Shown piece by piece: positions 36,409 through 45,941 of a stretch of 64,000 bases of DNA. The stretch's first letter is position 1; each line of letters begins with the position of its first letter. The notes under the pieces were generated by a model. The model saw nothing but the letters and a program-made list of their open reading frames with translations. It made no database searches and was not told where the DNA came from. This stretch comes from Streptomyces fungicidicus (GTDB taxonomy: Bacteria > Actinomycetota > Actinomycetes > Streptomycetales > Streptomycetaceae): the NCBI RefSeq assembly GCF_003665435.1, contig NZ_CP023407.1, forward strand, positions 1 through 64,000. The letters are read 5' to 3'. A program made the translations under genes and the position numbers.

Positions 36409-36450
36409 GGTTCTCCTTCTTCCTCTCTCCAGAGGCATGTTGCCCCCGCA

Positions 36451-36470
36451 TGACTTCACGCGTAAAGTGA
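36451..36470. promoter_or_regulatory. MarR operator copy 1
   Basis: TGACTTCACGCGTAAAGTGA, an imperfect palindrome with ACTT/AAAGT arms around CGCG, between the divergent ridA-like and marR genes. Confidence 0.75.
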
Positions 36471-36483
36471 ATCTAGCAGAAGA

Positions 36484-36503
36484 TGACTTCAAGCGCAAAG
36501 TGA
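36484..36503. promoter_or_regulatory. MarR operator copy 2
   Basis: TGACTTCAAGCGCAAAGTGA, differing from copy 1 at two positions and starting 33 bp later, about three helical turns, so two dimers would sit on the same face. Confidence 0.75.
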
Positions 36504-36548
36504 TGGCGGGGTCTTCCCGAGAAGCGGGCAGCCCCAGGAGGAGGGTTC

Positions 36549-37037
36549 GTGAGCGACACCGTCGAGCATGAGGGTGACGGGGAACTGCGCTGGCTCAACG
36601 GCCAGGAGAAGGCGGCGTGGACGGGGTTGATCTCCCTGGTTCTGCTGCTGCCGGGCAAACTGGAGTCGCCGCTGCGGGAGGAACATGGCATCACCTTGTT
36701 CGAGTACCTCGTGCTCAGCCATCTCTCCGAGGCCCCGCGACGCCAACTGCGGATGGGTGAGCTCGCCTTCCTCGCCAGCGGATCGCTCTCCCGGCTGTCC
36801 AACGTCATCAAGCGGTGCGAGCAGCGCGGCTGGGTCGTCCGGGCCCCCGACCCGGCCGACGGGCGTTACACCCTTGCCGAACTCACCGACGCCGGTTTCG
36901 ACATCGTGCGACAGGCGGCACCCACACACCTGCGCGCCGTACGCGGTCTCGTCCTCGACTCCCTCAACACCGCCGACCAGAAGGCCCTCGCCCGCATCGC
37001 GGAGAAGATGCGCATCGTCCCCGACGACTTCGCCTGA
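36549..37037 (+). CDS. MarR-family transcriptional regulator
   Basis: 162 residues with the winged-helix core: EYLVLSHLSEAPRRQLRMGE, LAFLASGSLSRLSNVIKRCE (recognition helix) and a wing VVRAPDPADGRYTLAELTDAG. A C-terminal dimer helix follows (LDSLNTADQKALARIAEKM). The GTG at 36549 follows GGAGGA. The two operator copies in front of it make autoregulation plus control of the divergent RidA-type gene the simplest model; ligands are probably reactive metabolites or phenolics, by analogy. Confidence 0.88.
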   Translation: MSDTVEHEGDGELRWLNGQEKAAWTGLISLVLLLPGKLESPLREEHGITLFEYLVLSHLSEAPRRQLRMGELAFLASGSLSRLSNVIKRCEQRGWVVRAPDPADGRYTLAELTDAGFDIVRQAAPTHLRAVRGLVLDSLNTADQKALARIAEKMRIVPDDFA

Positions 37038-37412
37038 GGCCCGCTCCGCGTGACGACCTCGGACGAGGTGTTCGGGGTCCGCCGTCCCGCCAGTCGCCTG
37101 ACACAGGCGGGATGCACGGTGCCGGCCGGCGAATGACCCCGGGCAGGCCGATTGGCGCAGCCTGCTCCGGGTCACCGTTGCATCTCCCACAGGCCATGGC
37201 CGCGTGGAGCGGTGTGACGGGCGCGGACTCAGGTGATTACCGCCATTCCCTGGTGGCTCGACTTCGCCGCATCCGCCGTCATCCGGCAGACCTGCTTCAT
37301 GCATCCTGGACCACGCGTCGGCCGACGCCGATACTTTCCTCGTCGAGCCGCTTCGGCCCGCAGGCGCGCCGACCGGGCGCCGTTCAGGGACCGACGACGG
37401 GTCGCCGGGCGT
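37038..37412. other. intergenic up to IS256, nothing recognised
   Basis: About 375 bp. A short hairpin ACCTCG-GA-CGAGGT (near 37057-37070) follows the marR stop and may terminate it. No gene supported. Confidence 0.4.
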
Positions 37413-38779
37413 GGGTCTGTACGGTGAGCGGTGTAACTCCCGAGCTGGAAGCGACAGTTCATGACTGACGTGACGAGTGGCACCGAGGCCGGGAAGGCCG
37501 CTGTGAGTGGGAGGAACGCGGTGGATGACGGGCTGGTGGCCGAGCTGGTGGCCCGGGCCCAGGCTGGTGGGGCGAAGCTCACCGGGGAGGATGGCCTGCT
37601 GCAGCAGCTGACCAAGCGGGTGCTGGAGTCTGCCCTGGAGGGCGAGCTCACCGATCATCTGGGACACGAGTCCGGTGAGCGGGCCGAGGGCGGCCGGGAG
37701 AACTACCGCAACGGGCACCGCTCCAAGACGGTGATCACCGAGTCGGGGCCGGTCGAGATCGCGGTGCCCAGGGACCGGGCCGGGTCCCTCGAGCCCCAGT
37801 TGGTCAAGAAGCGGCGTCTGGGCGGGGGGACGAGATGGTCCTGTCGCTGTCGGCGAAAGGGCTCACGCACGGGGAGATCTCCGCGCATCTCGCCGAGGTC
37901 TACGGCGCGGAGATCTCCAAGTCCACGATCTCCACGATCACCGACAGCGTGATGGCCGGCATGACGGAATAGCAAAACCGTCCGCTGGACAGCTTCTACC
38001 CGGTCGTCTTCATCGACTGCGTGAACGTGAAGGTCAGAGACGGACAGGTCGCCAACCGGCCTGTCTACATGGCGGTGGCGGTCACCGCCGAGGGGCACCG
38101 GGACATTCTGGGCCTGTGGATCGGCGACGGCGGGGAGGGCGCGAAGTACTGGCTCCAGGTCCTGACCGAGATCAAGAACCGCGGTGCGGCCGATGTCCTG
38201 ATGCTGGTCTGCGACGGCCTGACCGGCCTCCCGGACGCCGTGAACACTGTCTGGCCTGCGACGATCGTCCAGACCTGTATCGTGCACCTGCTGCGGAACA
38301 GCTTTCGTTACGCGGCCCGGCAGGACTGGGAGAAGATCGCGAAAGCGCTCAGGCCCGTCTACACCGCTCCGACCGAGGAGGCCGCGCTGGAGCGGTTCGT
38401 GGAGTTCACCGACGCCTGGGGCGGGAAGTATCCGGCGATCGTCCGGCTTTGGGAGGCGGCCTGGGCGGAGTTCGTTCCCTTCCTCCGGTTCGACGTGGAG
38501 ATCCGCAAGATCGTCTGCACCACCAACGCGATCGAGAGCATCAACGCGCGGATCCGCAAGGCCGTCCGGGCCCGGGGACACTTCCCCACCGAGCAGGCCG
38601 CCCTCAAATGCGTCTACCTGGCCTTCATGAGCCTGGACCCGACCGGCACCGGACGCAAACGCTGGACCATGCGTTGGAAGGCCGCACTCCAAGCCTTCGA
38701 CATCACCTTCGTCGGCCGGCTCACCGCCGGCCGACGCTGAAGAAAACCGACCGAGTTCCACCGTTCGCTACACAGACCC
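37413..38779 (+). mobile_element. IS256-family element
   Basis: Terminal inverted repeats (GGGTCTGT at 37413 and ACAGACCC ending at 38779) continue inward with 19 of 25 matches. They enclose one broken transposase gene. No obvious 8-bp target duplication. Confidence 0.8.
37461..38740 (+). pseudogene. IS256-family transposase, frameshift plus amber stop
   Basis: N-terminus LLQQLTKRVLESALEGELTD, HLGHESG, YRNGHRSKTV, PVEIAVPRDR. A single base is lost near 37828 (GGCGGGG-GGAC for GGGGTGGAC). The next frame continues DEMVLSLSAKGLTHGEI, then a TAG at 37970 replaces the Trp codon in MTE-W-QNRPLD. The rest is intact: VYMAVAVTAEGHRDILGLW, CTTNAIESINARIRK. Two independent lesions show it is dead. Confidence 0.88.
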
Positions 38780-38839
38780 CCCTCATGCGCTGTCACGGTT
38801 ACTGGACCACGAGGCCGGTCCGGTCTGCCGCCGTGTGTG

Positions 38840-40234
38840 TCACGCAGGGCCCGTCGGGTGCGGGCACGCGGTCTCCAGGTTCAGGTCCAGGAAGTGGGCC
38901 GAACAGGAGATGCACGGGTCGTGGTTGCGGATGACGCGTTCGCACAGCCGGGTGAGTTCGGCCTCGGCATCCTGTCCGCGGTCGAGTGCGGCCTGGACGC
39001 TCCGGCGCAGGTCCTCCTCGATGGCGCCCTGGTTCTGGGCGGTCGGCGGAATGATGCGGGCGTCGGTGACACGGCCCTCGCCGTCGAACGCGTAACGGTG
39101 GTAGAGCAGACCCCGGGGTGCCTCCGTGGCACCGTGCCCTACGCCGCTGCGGGCGGGCACGGGCACGTACGGGCTGGCGGGCCGCTCGTACTCGGTGATG
39201 ATCCGCAGGGCTTCCTCCACGGCGTAGAAGACCTCCACGGCGCGGACCAGGATGCTCCGGAAGGGGTTCCTGCACACCGTGCCCGGGCCGGTGCCGTCTC
39301 GGCCCTCGCGCAGCGGGGGATCGTCCAGTCCGGCCGCTGCTGCTGCTTCCAGCGCGGTCGGTGAGAGCAGGTGACCGCTCACGGCGTAGCGGGCGAGGGA
39401 ACCGGTGAGGTGCCGGCGTCCGTCGAGACGCGAGTGGAGAGCGGTGGAATGGGGCACCTGCGTTTCCGTGACGTGGTCGCAGAACGTCCGGAGGGGGAAG
39501 CTCCAGGCAGGGTGTGTCGCGTCGTACGGGACGACGGTGGGCACACCGGACTCGATGGCGTAGGTGCCCGGCTCGGCCAGGGCGAGCAGGTCGGCCTCGC
39601 ATTCGGCGTCGGGGAAGTCGAAACCTGCCACCCACTGGACGGTGTCCCAGGCGTCGTCGAGGGCGACGCGCAGACGCTCCGCGAGGGGGCGGAGCTCGGT
39701 GCGGGTGGGAGTGCGGTGGAAGCCGCCGAGGCGCACGCTGACGGGGTGGACGGCCCGTCCCCCGAGCAGCTCGACGACGGCGTTGCCGGTCTGCTTCAGC
39801 CGCAGTCCCCGCCGCACGTGGGCGGGCTCGGACCGGGACATGCCGATCACGTCGTCGTGGCCGAGGAAGTCGGGTGCGTGCAGCAGATAGATGTGGAGCG
39901 TCTGGCTCTCGATCCATTCTCCGCAGTACAGCAGGCGTCTCAGCCGGGCGAGCCGGCCGTCGACGTCCACACCGCACGCGTCCTCGACGGCCCGGCAGGC
40001 GCTCAGCTGGTAGGCGACGGGGCAGATCCCGCAGATGCGGGAGGTGAGGTCGGGGGGTTCGGTGTGGGCCCGGCCCCGGAGAAGGGCTTCGAAGAACCGC
40101 GGGGCCTCGTAGATGCTGAGCCGGGCCTCGGTGACGGTACGGTCGTGGATCCGCAGGCGCAGCGCGGTCTCTCCCTCGACGCGCGTGAGCGCGGGAACGC
40201 TGAGGATCCGGGAGGTGTCCGGGGACTGGCTCAT
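38840..40234 (-). CDS. hydA: [NiFe] hydrogenase large subunit (group 3b-like)
   Basis: 464 residues. N-terminal nickel ligands lie in [14 protein letters not shown] and C-terminal ligands in [11 protein letters not shown] (DPCxxCxxH). The His usual four residues after the second N-terminal Cys is Tyr here, a variation I believe also occurs in other group 3b enzymes. The C-terminus extends about 20 residues past the last ligand, the part removed by a maturation protease. The start ATG overlaps the small-subunit stop (ATGA). Function: cytoplasmic, reversible NAD(P)H-linked H2 oxidation/evolution. Confidence 0.9.
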   Translation of the reverse strand: MSQSPDTSRILSVPALTRVEGETALRLRIHDRTVTEARLSIYEAPRFFEALLRGRAHTEPPDLTSRICGICPVAYQLSACRAVEDACGVDVDGRLARLRRLLYCGEWIESQTLHIYLLHAPDFLGHDDVIGMSRSEPAHVRRGLRLKQTGNAVVELLGGRAVHPVSVRLGGFHRTPTRTELRPLAERLRVALDDAWDTVQWVAGFDFPDAECEADLLALAEPGTYAIESGVPTVVPYDATHPAWSFPLRTFCDHVTETQVPHSTALHSRLDGRRHLTGSLARYAVSGHLLSPTALEAAAAAGLDDPPLREGRDGTGPGTVCRNPFRSILVRAVEVFYAVEEALRIITEYERPASPYVPVPARSGVGHGATEAPRGLLYHRYAFDGEGRVTDARIIPPTAQNQGAIEEDLRRSVQAALDRGQDAEAELTRLCERVIRNHDPCISCSAHFLDLNLETACPHPTGPA

Positions 40235-41013
40235 CCGGGTCCTTCCTCCTCCACCGCGGTGAAGGCGGTCACGTTGAAGGTGTGCAGGTACCTGGCGATG
40301 TCCGCGTCGTCCATGCCGTCGCGGTGCATCAGCGGGACGAGCGCGGGGAGGTTCGTGGTGTCGGCCGGTCCGAAGCAGCCGTAGCAGCCGCGTCCGTAGG
40401 TCGGGCAGAGCGCTCCGCAACCCGCGTGGGTGACGGGTCCCAGGCAGGGCACACCGTGGGCGACGGTGACGCAGACGTTGCCGCGCCGCTTGCAGGAGAA
40501 ACAGACGGAGTGGTTCGGGATTGCGGGTTTCCGGCCGGCGAGGAACGCCGTGACGACTTCCAGGAGCTGGCCTCGGTCGATGGGGCAGCCCCGCAGCTCG
40601 AAGTCGACGGGTACGTGCGCGGCGATGGGCGTGGAGGTCGCGAGGCTCTGGATGTAGTCGGGGCGAGCGTAGACGGTGGCCAGGTATTCCTCGATCCCGG
40701 CATAGTTGCGCAGTGCCTGCACACCCCCCGCGGTGGCGCAGGCGCCGATGGTGACGAGATACCGGGATGCGGCGCGGACTCGCCGCACGCGTTCCAGGTG
40801 TTCGGGCGTGCTGACCGACCCCTCGACCAGGGAAAGGTCGTACGGGCCGGAGGCGACCGCGCTGGAGGCCTCCGGGAAGTGGGCGATGTCCCACTCGTCT
40901 GCGAGGCCCAGCAGTTCGTCCTCGCAGTCGAGGAGGGTGAGCTGGCAGCCGTCGCACGAGGCGAACTTGAACACGCCGAGCCGGGGGCGGGATGGGGCGG
41001 GGGGAGCGCTCAT
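40231..41013 (-). CDS. hydD: [NiFe] hydrogenase small subunit
   Basis: 260 residues. [12 protein letters not shown] binds the proximal 4Fe-4S cluster together with [10 protein letters not shown] and RGCPIDRGQ. Further Cys in [28 protein letters not shown] and [10 protein letters not shown] supply the medial and distal clusters. There is no twin-arginine signal, so the enzyme is cytoplasmic, as expected for group 3. It is translationally coupled to the large subunit and begins directly after the gamma subunit stop. Confidence 0.9.
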   Translation of the reverse strand: MSAPPAPSRPRLGVFKFASCDGCQLTLLDCEDELLGLADEWDIAHFPEASSAVASGPYDLSLVEGSVSTPEHLERVRRVRAASRYLVTIGACATAGGVQALRNYAGIEEYLATVYARPDYIQSLATSTPIAAHVPVDFELRGCPIDRGQLLEVVTAFLAGRKPAIPNHSVCFSCKRRGNVCVTVAHGVPCLGPVTHAGCGALCPTYGRGCYGCFGPADTTNLPALVPLMHRDGMDDADIARYLHTFNVTAFTAVEEEGPG

Positions 41014-41014
41014 C

Positions 41015-41821
41015 TCACAGTTCCCTCACGGTGAGCAGGGGTTCGGCCAGGTCGTAGCCGACCACCGGGCCGTCCCGGCACAGCAGCAGGGGTCCGAGCT
41101 GGCAGTGTCCGCAGTGGCCGGTGGCGCAGCGCATCGTGCGTTCGAGGGAAACCTGTACGTGGCTCGGGCGCACACCTCGGCGGATCAGTTCACGGGCGGT
41201 CGCACGGATCATGACCTCCGGGCCGCAGAGGAAGGCAATGGTCCTCCCCGGCCGGAACCGGGCCTCATGGACAAGCGTCGTGACGACTCCGACCCTGCCG
41301 CCCCAGTCGTCGGAAGGACGGTCGACGGTGACGGCGCTGAACGGCTTGCCCCAGGCGGGGAACTCGTCCTTGAAGAGGAGGTCGTCGGGGGTCCGGGCAC
41401 CGGCGAGGACGTTCAGCCGCCCGAACCGGTACGGCTGGGCAAGGACCGTGTCGATCAGGGGCCGCAGCGGCGCCAGGCCGATACCGCCCCCGATGACGAG
41501 CAGGTCACGACCGCGGGCGGCCTCGATGTCCCAGGGCGTACCGAAGGGCCCGCGCACTCCGACGAACGCGCCGGCCGTAAGCCCGCACAGGGCACGCGAG
41601 ACAGCTCCGACAGCGCGCACCGTGTGCGTGAGCCGGCGGCCGCCCGGGGCCCTGGACAGGGACACGGGAATCTCGCCGACGCCGAACGCGTACAGCATCG
41701 CGAACTGGCCCGGCGCGAACACGTCGACCGGCTCCCCGGCGGGATCCAGCACGAACGTGACCGTGTCGTGGGTCTCCTCCCGGCGGTCCACCACCCGGTA
41801 GGGACGAGGGATCAAAGACAT
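41015..41821 (-). CDS. hydG: hydrogenase gamma subunit, FAD/NAD(P)-binding
   Basis: 268 residues, ferredoxin-reductase fold: flavin-binding [15 protein letters not shown] and nucleotide-binding [20 protein letters not shown], then a C-terminal 2Fe-2S motif [19 protein letters not shown]. It passes electrons between the small subunit and NAD(P)H. The ATG at 41821 overlaps the preceding cNMP-binding gene by ten bases; the longer frame upstream is out of register with conserved sequence. Confidence 0.88.
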   Translation of the reverse strand: MSLIPRPYRVVDRREETHDTVTFVLDPAGEPVDVFAPGQFAMLYAFGVGEIPVSLSRAPGGRRLTHTVRAVGAVSRALCGLTAGAFVGVRGPFGTPWDIEAARGRDLLVIGGGIGLAPLRPLIDTVLAQPYRFGRLNVLAGARTPDDLLFKDEFPAWGKPFSAVTVDRPSDDWGGRVGVVTTLVHEARFRPGRTIAFLCGPEVMIRATARELIRRGVRPSHVQVSLERTMRCATGHCGHCQLGPLLLCRDGPVVGYDLAEPLLTVREL

Positions 41822-42291
41822 GACGCCGGCCCGCCCGTGGACGGTCCGTACAGATCGAGCAACCGAGTGCGGGTCGCACGGAGCCGGTCCCCGATGGTCT
41901 CCGCGACGAGGGTGACCAGCGCCAGGCCCAGCGCCGGGCGTTCGACGCACAGGGCACGTACCGCGGGCGCGTCGAACTCCCAGGCCACAACCGGGGTTCT
42001 GGTCTCGGCACCGAGGTGCCACTGCCGAGGCGGGCACAGCCATGACCAGCCGAGCAGATCGCCCGTGCCGATGGTCTCGACGACCGCGCGTCCACGACCG
42101 GGCACGTGGACGTCGAGCGCGACGGTGCCGGAACGGATGATCCAGAAACGGTCAGCCTCGCCGCCCTCCTCGAAGATCCGCGTGGCGGCGGGGAACGAGG
42201 CGTCGCGGGCGAGATCCATCATCGGCTCGCGGTGCTCCGCGGGCAGCGCGGCAAGCAGGCCCGAGCGAGGGAGACCGGCCGTGCGGGTCAC
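41812..42291 (-). CDS. cyclic-nucleotide-binding-domain protein in hydrogenase operon
   Basis: 159 residues forming one cNBD/Crp-type sensor barrel: ATRIFEEGGEADRFWIIRSG, ALDVHVPGRGRAVVETIGTGDLLGWSW. A terminal helix (ALVTLVAETIGDRLRATRTRLLDLYG) follows, but there is no DNA-binding domain. The canonical ligand motif RExELL is not seen, so cAMP binding is doubtful. The GTG start overlaps the HydB stop (GTGA) and its own stop overlaps HydG. Embedding between catalytic subunits points to a structural or allosteric subunit. Confidence 0.82.
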   Translation of the reverse strand: MTRTAGLPRSGLLAALPAEHREPMMDLARDASFPAATRIFEEGGEADRFWIIRSGTVALDVHVPGRGRAVVETIGTGDLLGWSWLCPPRQWHLGAETRTPVVAWEFDAPAVRALCVERPALGLALVTLVAETIGDRLRATRTRLLDLYGPSTGGPASCL

Positions 42292-43457
42292 GGCGCGGCC
42301 TCGTTCCGCGACGCCTCCCGGTGCAGCGCAGCGGCCTCCTCGGTGAGGTCGATGCCGGTGGGACACCAGACGATGCAGCGACCACAGCCGACGCAGCCGG
42401 AGCTGTCGAACTGGTCGTGCCAGGTTCCCAGTTTGTGCGTGAGCCACTGGCGGTAGCGGCTGTGCGGGGTGGCCCGTACCGGGCCGCCGTGCAGGAGCGA
42501 GAAGTCCAGGTCGTAGCAGGAGTCCCAGCGGCGCCACCGCTCGGCGTGGTCGCCCGTGAGGTCGGTGACGTCCTCGGTGGTGGTGCAGAAACAGGTGGGA
42601 CAGACCATGGTGCAGTTGCCGCAGCTCAGGCACCGGGACGTCACGTCGTCCCAGCGTTCCGCCTCGAGGCTGTCCCGCATCAGGGAACGCAGGTCCACCG
42701 GGGGCATGGAGCGGCCCATGTGCTCGGCGGCCTCCCGTACGGCCCCGGCCGCGGCAGCCCGCACGGCCTCGTCGGCGCTGCGGCGCGGGAGTTCCGCAAG
42801 CACCTCGGTACCCTCCTCGCTCCCGCTGCAGCACAGGAAGCGGTGGCCGGAGTCATCGACGAGTTCGGTGAGCGCGAGATCGTACCCGGCGTCCGCGCCG
42901 GGTCCGGACCCCATCGACACACAGAAGCAGGTGGCTCCCGGATCAGTGCACTCGACCGCGACCAGGAAGGCTCCCGTCCGCCGGGAGCGGTACTCGGGGT
43001 CCTGGTAGCGGCCACCGACCATGACCCGGTCCAGAATGCCGATGGCCCGTAGATCGCACGGCCGTACGCCGAGGAACGCGTAGGAGACGCTCCTCGGTTC
43101 CTCCGGGCGCACGACCGGTCCGCTCACGGGATCCCGGTCCACCGTCCATTGCCGGACGCGCTCGGGGTGCAGATACGTCTTCCACGACTGCGGCCCCGCG
43201 CTGTGCGCGAAGGCCGCCCCATCCGGACGGCGGCAGATCCGGTAGTGCCCCGCCTCCAGTTCGACCCCCCAGCCGTAGGGCAGCTCATCCGCGGAGTCCA
43301 GTTCGTCCAGGACGATCGCCCCGTCGCGCACGGTCGGGCCGATCACGGTGCGACCGCGCCTCTTGAGGGCACGCACGAGCGCGTCGAGTCCGCCGCGGTC
43401 GAGCACCGCCTCCGCCCGGTCGCCGGAGTCCGCTCGGTCGTCTTCGCGGTCGTTCAT
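42288..43457 (-). CDS. hydB: hydrogenase beta subunit, 4Fe-4S ferredoxin type
   Basis: 389 residues. The middle has the HydB/AsrA-type domain (FLGVRPCDLRAIGILDRV, FLVAVECTDPGATCFC). Two C-terminal 4Fe-4S sites are CLSCGNCTMVCPTC and CVGCGRCIVWCPTG. It relays electrons within the heterotetramer. The ATG at 43457 is chosen because homology begins shortly after it and a GAGG tract precedes; the frame extends 28 codons further. First structural gene of the operon, with about 200 bp of leader. Confidence 0.87.
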   Translation of the reverse strand: MNDREDDRADSGDRAEAVLDRGGLDALVRALKRRGRTVIGPTVRDGAIVLDELDSADELPYGWGVELEAGHYRICRRPDGAAFAHSAGPQSWKTYLHPERVRQWTVDRDPVSGPVVRPEEPRSVSYAFLGVRPCDLRAIGILDRVMVGGRYQDPEYRSRRTGAFLVAVECTDPGATCFCVSMGSGPGADAGYDLALTELVDDSGHRFLCCSGSEEGTEVLAELPRRSADEAVRAAAAGAVREAAEHMGRSMPPVDLRSLMRDSLEAERWDDVTSRCLSCGNCTMVCPTCFCTTTEDVTDLTGDHAERWRRWDSCYDLDFSLLHGGPVRATPHSRYRQWLTHKLGTWHDQFDSSGCVGCGRCIVWCPTGIDLTEEAAALHREASRNEAAP

Positions 43458-43550
43458 CCGCCTGTCCCTCGTCTCCGCGCGCCGCGTCACCGTGCCGTGC
43501 GCTGAGGGATGGGGCCCACCCTGACCCGAGCACCGTTGCACGGAGTGTCG

Positions 43551-43564
43551 CTGTCCGTGGACAG
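43551..43564. promoter_or_regulatory. inverted repeat upstream of hydrogenase operon
   Basis: CTGTCC-GT-GGACAG lies about 95 bp upstream of the HydB start, within the 197-bp gap to the protease gene. It is the only perfect palindrome there and a reasonable operator candidate. It does not match the FNR/CRP consensus TTGAT-N4-ATCAA. Confidence 0.4.
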
Positions 43565-43654
43565 AGTGTCAGGCCGCTGGGGCCCATGCCCGGATCTGGG
43601 CGGCGTGTCATGCCCGACTGGTGTGCTCCCACGCCCGAACGGCCGGTGCGCCAC

Positions 43655-44173
43655 TCAGTCGGCGTGGTGGCCGCTCGACGACGGTCCGCCACGCTCCTCG
43701 AGGTCGGCCATGATCCGTCCGGCCAGCCGGGGCACCGCGTGCGCCACCTCCGGGGTCAGTCCGAGGCCCGGTGAGTGGTCCGCTCCCTCCACCGCGTACA
43801 GAACGAGACGGTGCGGAAGGCTGCCGATGCTCTCACCCAGCCGTAGGGCTTCGGCGAGGCCGAGCCCGTGGGTGCTGTGCCGTCCGGCGCCGGCACGCAG
43901 AACACCGGCGGGGTCGTCGCACCATCGGGCCGTCCGCCCGGGACGCGCCGAAGGGGGAAAACAGGCGTCGACGACGACCGCGAGACCGACGTTCTCCCAC
44001 AGCGCGATCAACCGGCCCGGTTCGCCGTCGGAACGCGCGAGGACGGTGTCCACCGGCAACCGGCACCTCATGCCCTGCTCTCCCAGCAGCGCAACCACGG
44101 CCCACCCCACCCCGTCGTCGCGGCGGAACTCGTTGCCGATCCCGATGACGACCGTACGGGCCAGCGGCTTCAT
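43655..44173 (-). CDS. hydrogenase maturation protease
   Basis: 172 residues. GIGNEFRRDDGVGWAVVALL holds the first nickel-recognising acidic residue, VVVDACFP the second, and the later STHGLGLAEALRL the conserved His (HGL). These endopeptidases cut the C-terminal tail of the large subunit after nickel insertion. The ATG at 44173 has GGAG 8 bases upstream. It lies just upstream of and on the same strand as the structural genes. The general hypABCDEF genes are not in the window and must act from elsewhere. Confidence 0.87.
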   Translation of the reverse strand: MKPLARTVVIGIGNEFRRDDGVGWAVVALLGEQGMRCRLPVDTVLARSDGEPGRLIALWENVGLAVVVDACFPPSARPGRTARWCDDPAGVLRAGAGRHSTHGLGLAEALRLGESIGSLPHRLVLYAVEGADHSPGLGLTPEVAHAVPRLAGRIMADLEERGGPSSSGHHAD

Positions 44174-44795
44174 CGACCTGCTCCATTCCCTCGGCGGCTG
44201 CTGGGACGCGGCCGAGCGGTCGGCGGGCATGTCCCCGCAACGAAGGGTGGGTGGGTGAAGTCATACGCGTGCTGGTCGGCGGGGCTGTCTGGTGAAGATC
44301 GTCGGTCAGCGGGCAGCCTCGTGCCAGTCGAGGAGCATCCGAGTGCGACTACCAGGCTGGCTGTGCACGCTTGTGTCCGACGGCCTCTTCGAACCCCGGG
44401 GGGGCTCACCCACAGGCTCACGTCGTCCACGCCCTCGGGTTCCTCGACGAGGAGAGCTGCGGCGTTGTCCAGGTTGAGCCATGCCTGCCAGCGGTGGCCG
44501 CTGGTGTCCAGGCCGGCGCAACGGTCCATTCGACCAAGGCGAACAGGTCCTCGTCCGCCCAGACACCCTGCTCCAATGGAACATCCTCGTCGAATACCAG
44601 CGCACCCTACGAGCGATCACTGACATCACCGCGGGGCGGCGTGGGGGCAGGACGGGGGCAACTCTGCGGACAGGCAGTGCCGTTGTCCCTATGGTGGGTG
44701 GTGAGGGACGGTCGGCGCTCGATGAGGGTTCGCGTACGCGGCCCCCGTCGGACAGCCGAGCGGGAACACCACTTATCACGTCGTGAGGGGACGGC
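44174..44795 (-). other. non-coding or decayed region with a protein-like relic
   Basis: About 600 bp without an intact gene. On the minus strand two frames give protein-like pieces that could join by a frameshift: PLEQGVWADEDLFALVEWTV (near 44570) and LDTSGHRWQAWLNLDNAAAL followed by VDDVSLWVS (near 44400-44510). The family is not recognised. The promoter of the plus-strand gene at 44796 must lie in the right part. Confidence 0.3.
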
Positions 44796-45941
44796 ATGAC
44801 GGCGACAGCACCAGCGGGCGGGACACCGGAACCTCGGCCGCGCCCCGCCGGGAGCAGCGAGGGAAGCACCAGTGCGAGACCGGAACGGCAGAACGGAAGT
44901 CCGGACGGGACCTCACCGCACGCCGCGGTGCCGCCCCCGCCAACCCGGCCCCCGGACATGCCGCCTCCGCCTCCGGCGTCCCCCGGCGCGGGCAGCGGGG
45001 TCGACGACGACCTGCGGACGGTCCTTCCCGAAGCGCTCGGCGTGCCCGCCGGAGCATCCCGGCGCAAGAGGAGGCTGTGGTTGACGGTGGCGGCGGTGAG
45101 CGCTGTGCTGGGAGTTCTGGCTGGGGCGCTGCTGGCCTACGCCATGATCGGGCCGAGCGTCACCAAGGAGAACGACTCCAACAAGGCGTACGACGCCTCC
45201 CAGCCGCCGTTCACGGTGTCGGTGCAGCCCGAGCAGAGTGAGCCCCAGCAGTGGGCGATGGTGCTCGACCGGACGCTGACCGACGAAGAGATCCGGAAGA
45301 TGAAGGCCAGTTCGGACGTCTTCTCCTACCTCAAGTCCCTGGGCGGCCGTCCGCTCGCCTACGCGCCGTCGCTGGAGCACGCTCCGCAGCGGTACCGGGA
45401 GCAGCAGGCGTCCAGTGGGGGCACGGAGTTCTCGGACACGCTCAAGATGACCGTGATGAGCACACGGCAGTACGCGGTGACCATCAACGACTGGAAGGTC
45501 ACCGACCTCACGTGCCGGGAAAGTACCGCGCAGGCCGTCGTCGGCCTTCCGCCGCAGGGCGGGGCCGCCTACGAGGGTATCCGGCTGCACCTTCCGCCCC
45601 GCGCCGACGAACCGGTGCTGACCGACGACACCGAAGGACAGGGCGAGCCCTATTTCGAGAACCGCTTCGTCGAGGTCGGCAACGGCCAGTCCTCGGGCGG
45701 GCTCCGGGCGGAAGTCATCGCGCCGCGGGGACAGATCTGCGAGTGGGGCGTCCAGGTCCACTACAACGACACCTACCGGCCGGAAGGACGGTGGGTCCAA
45801 CTGAAGGATGACAAGGGCCAGCCGCTGCGCATCCGTACGGAGTCGGTGCCCGAGAACCCCCGGCAGAGCTGGGTCTTCGGGTCCATGCCCTGGACGTCGT
45901 GTGACGACATGCCCGAGGAGGCGCAGTGTTACGGGCTCTGA
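44796..45941 (+). CDS. single-pass membrane protein with extracytoplasmic domain
   Basis: 381 residues. A Pro-rich disordered cytoplasmic N-terminus (PPPPTRPPDMPPPPPASPG) is followed by RRKRR and one transmembrane helix (about 93-115). The external part of about 260 residues contains Cys pairs (DLTCRES, GQICEWG, TSCDDMP, AQCYGL) that could form disulfides. No named domain. The ATG at 44796 has GAGGGGA upstream. It overlaps the following lipoprotein gene by 16 bases, so the two are probably one envelope unit. Confidence 0.7.
   Translation: MTATAPAGGTPEPRPRPAGSSEGSTSARPERQNGSPDGTSPHAAVPPPPTRPPDMPPPPPASPGAGSGVDDDLRTVLPEALGVPAGASRRKRRLWLTVAAVSAVLGVLAGALLAYAMIGPSVTKENDSNKAYDASQPPFTVSVQPEQSEPQQWAMVLDRTLTDEEIRKMKASSDVFSYLKSLGGRPLAYAPSLEHAPQRYREQQASSGGTEFSDTLKMTVMSTRQYAVTINDWKVTDLTCRESTAQAVVGLPPQGGAAYEGIRLHLPPRADEPVLTDDTEGQGEPYFENRFVEVGNGQSSGGLRAEVIAPRGQICEWGVQVHYNDTYRPEGRWVQLKDDKGQPLRIRTESVPENPRQSWVFGSMPWTSCDDMPEEAQCYGL

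Noticed and set aside
38840..40957. hydrogenase large subunit starting at 40957
   Set aside because: The extra 240 codons are an off-frame shadow of the small subunit; the ATG at 40234 overlaps its stop as expected.
44170..44529. intact gene upstream of the envelope pair
   Set aside because: The protein-like text is split over two frames and ends in arbitrary sequence; kept only as a relic.
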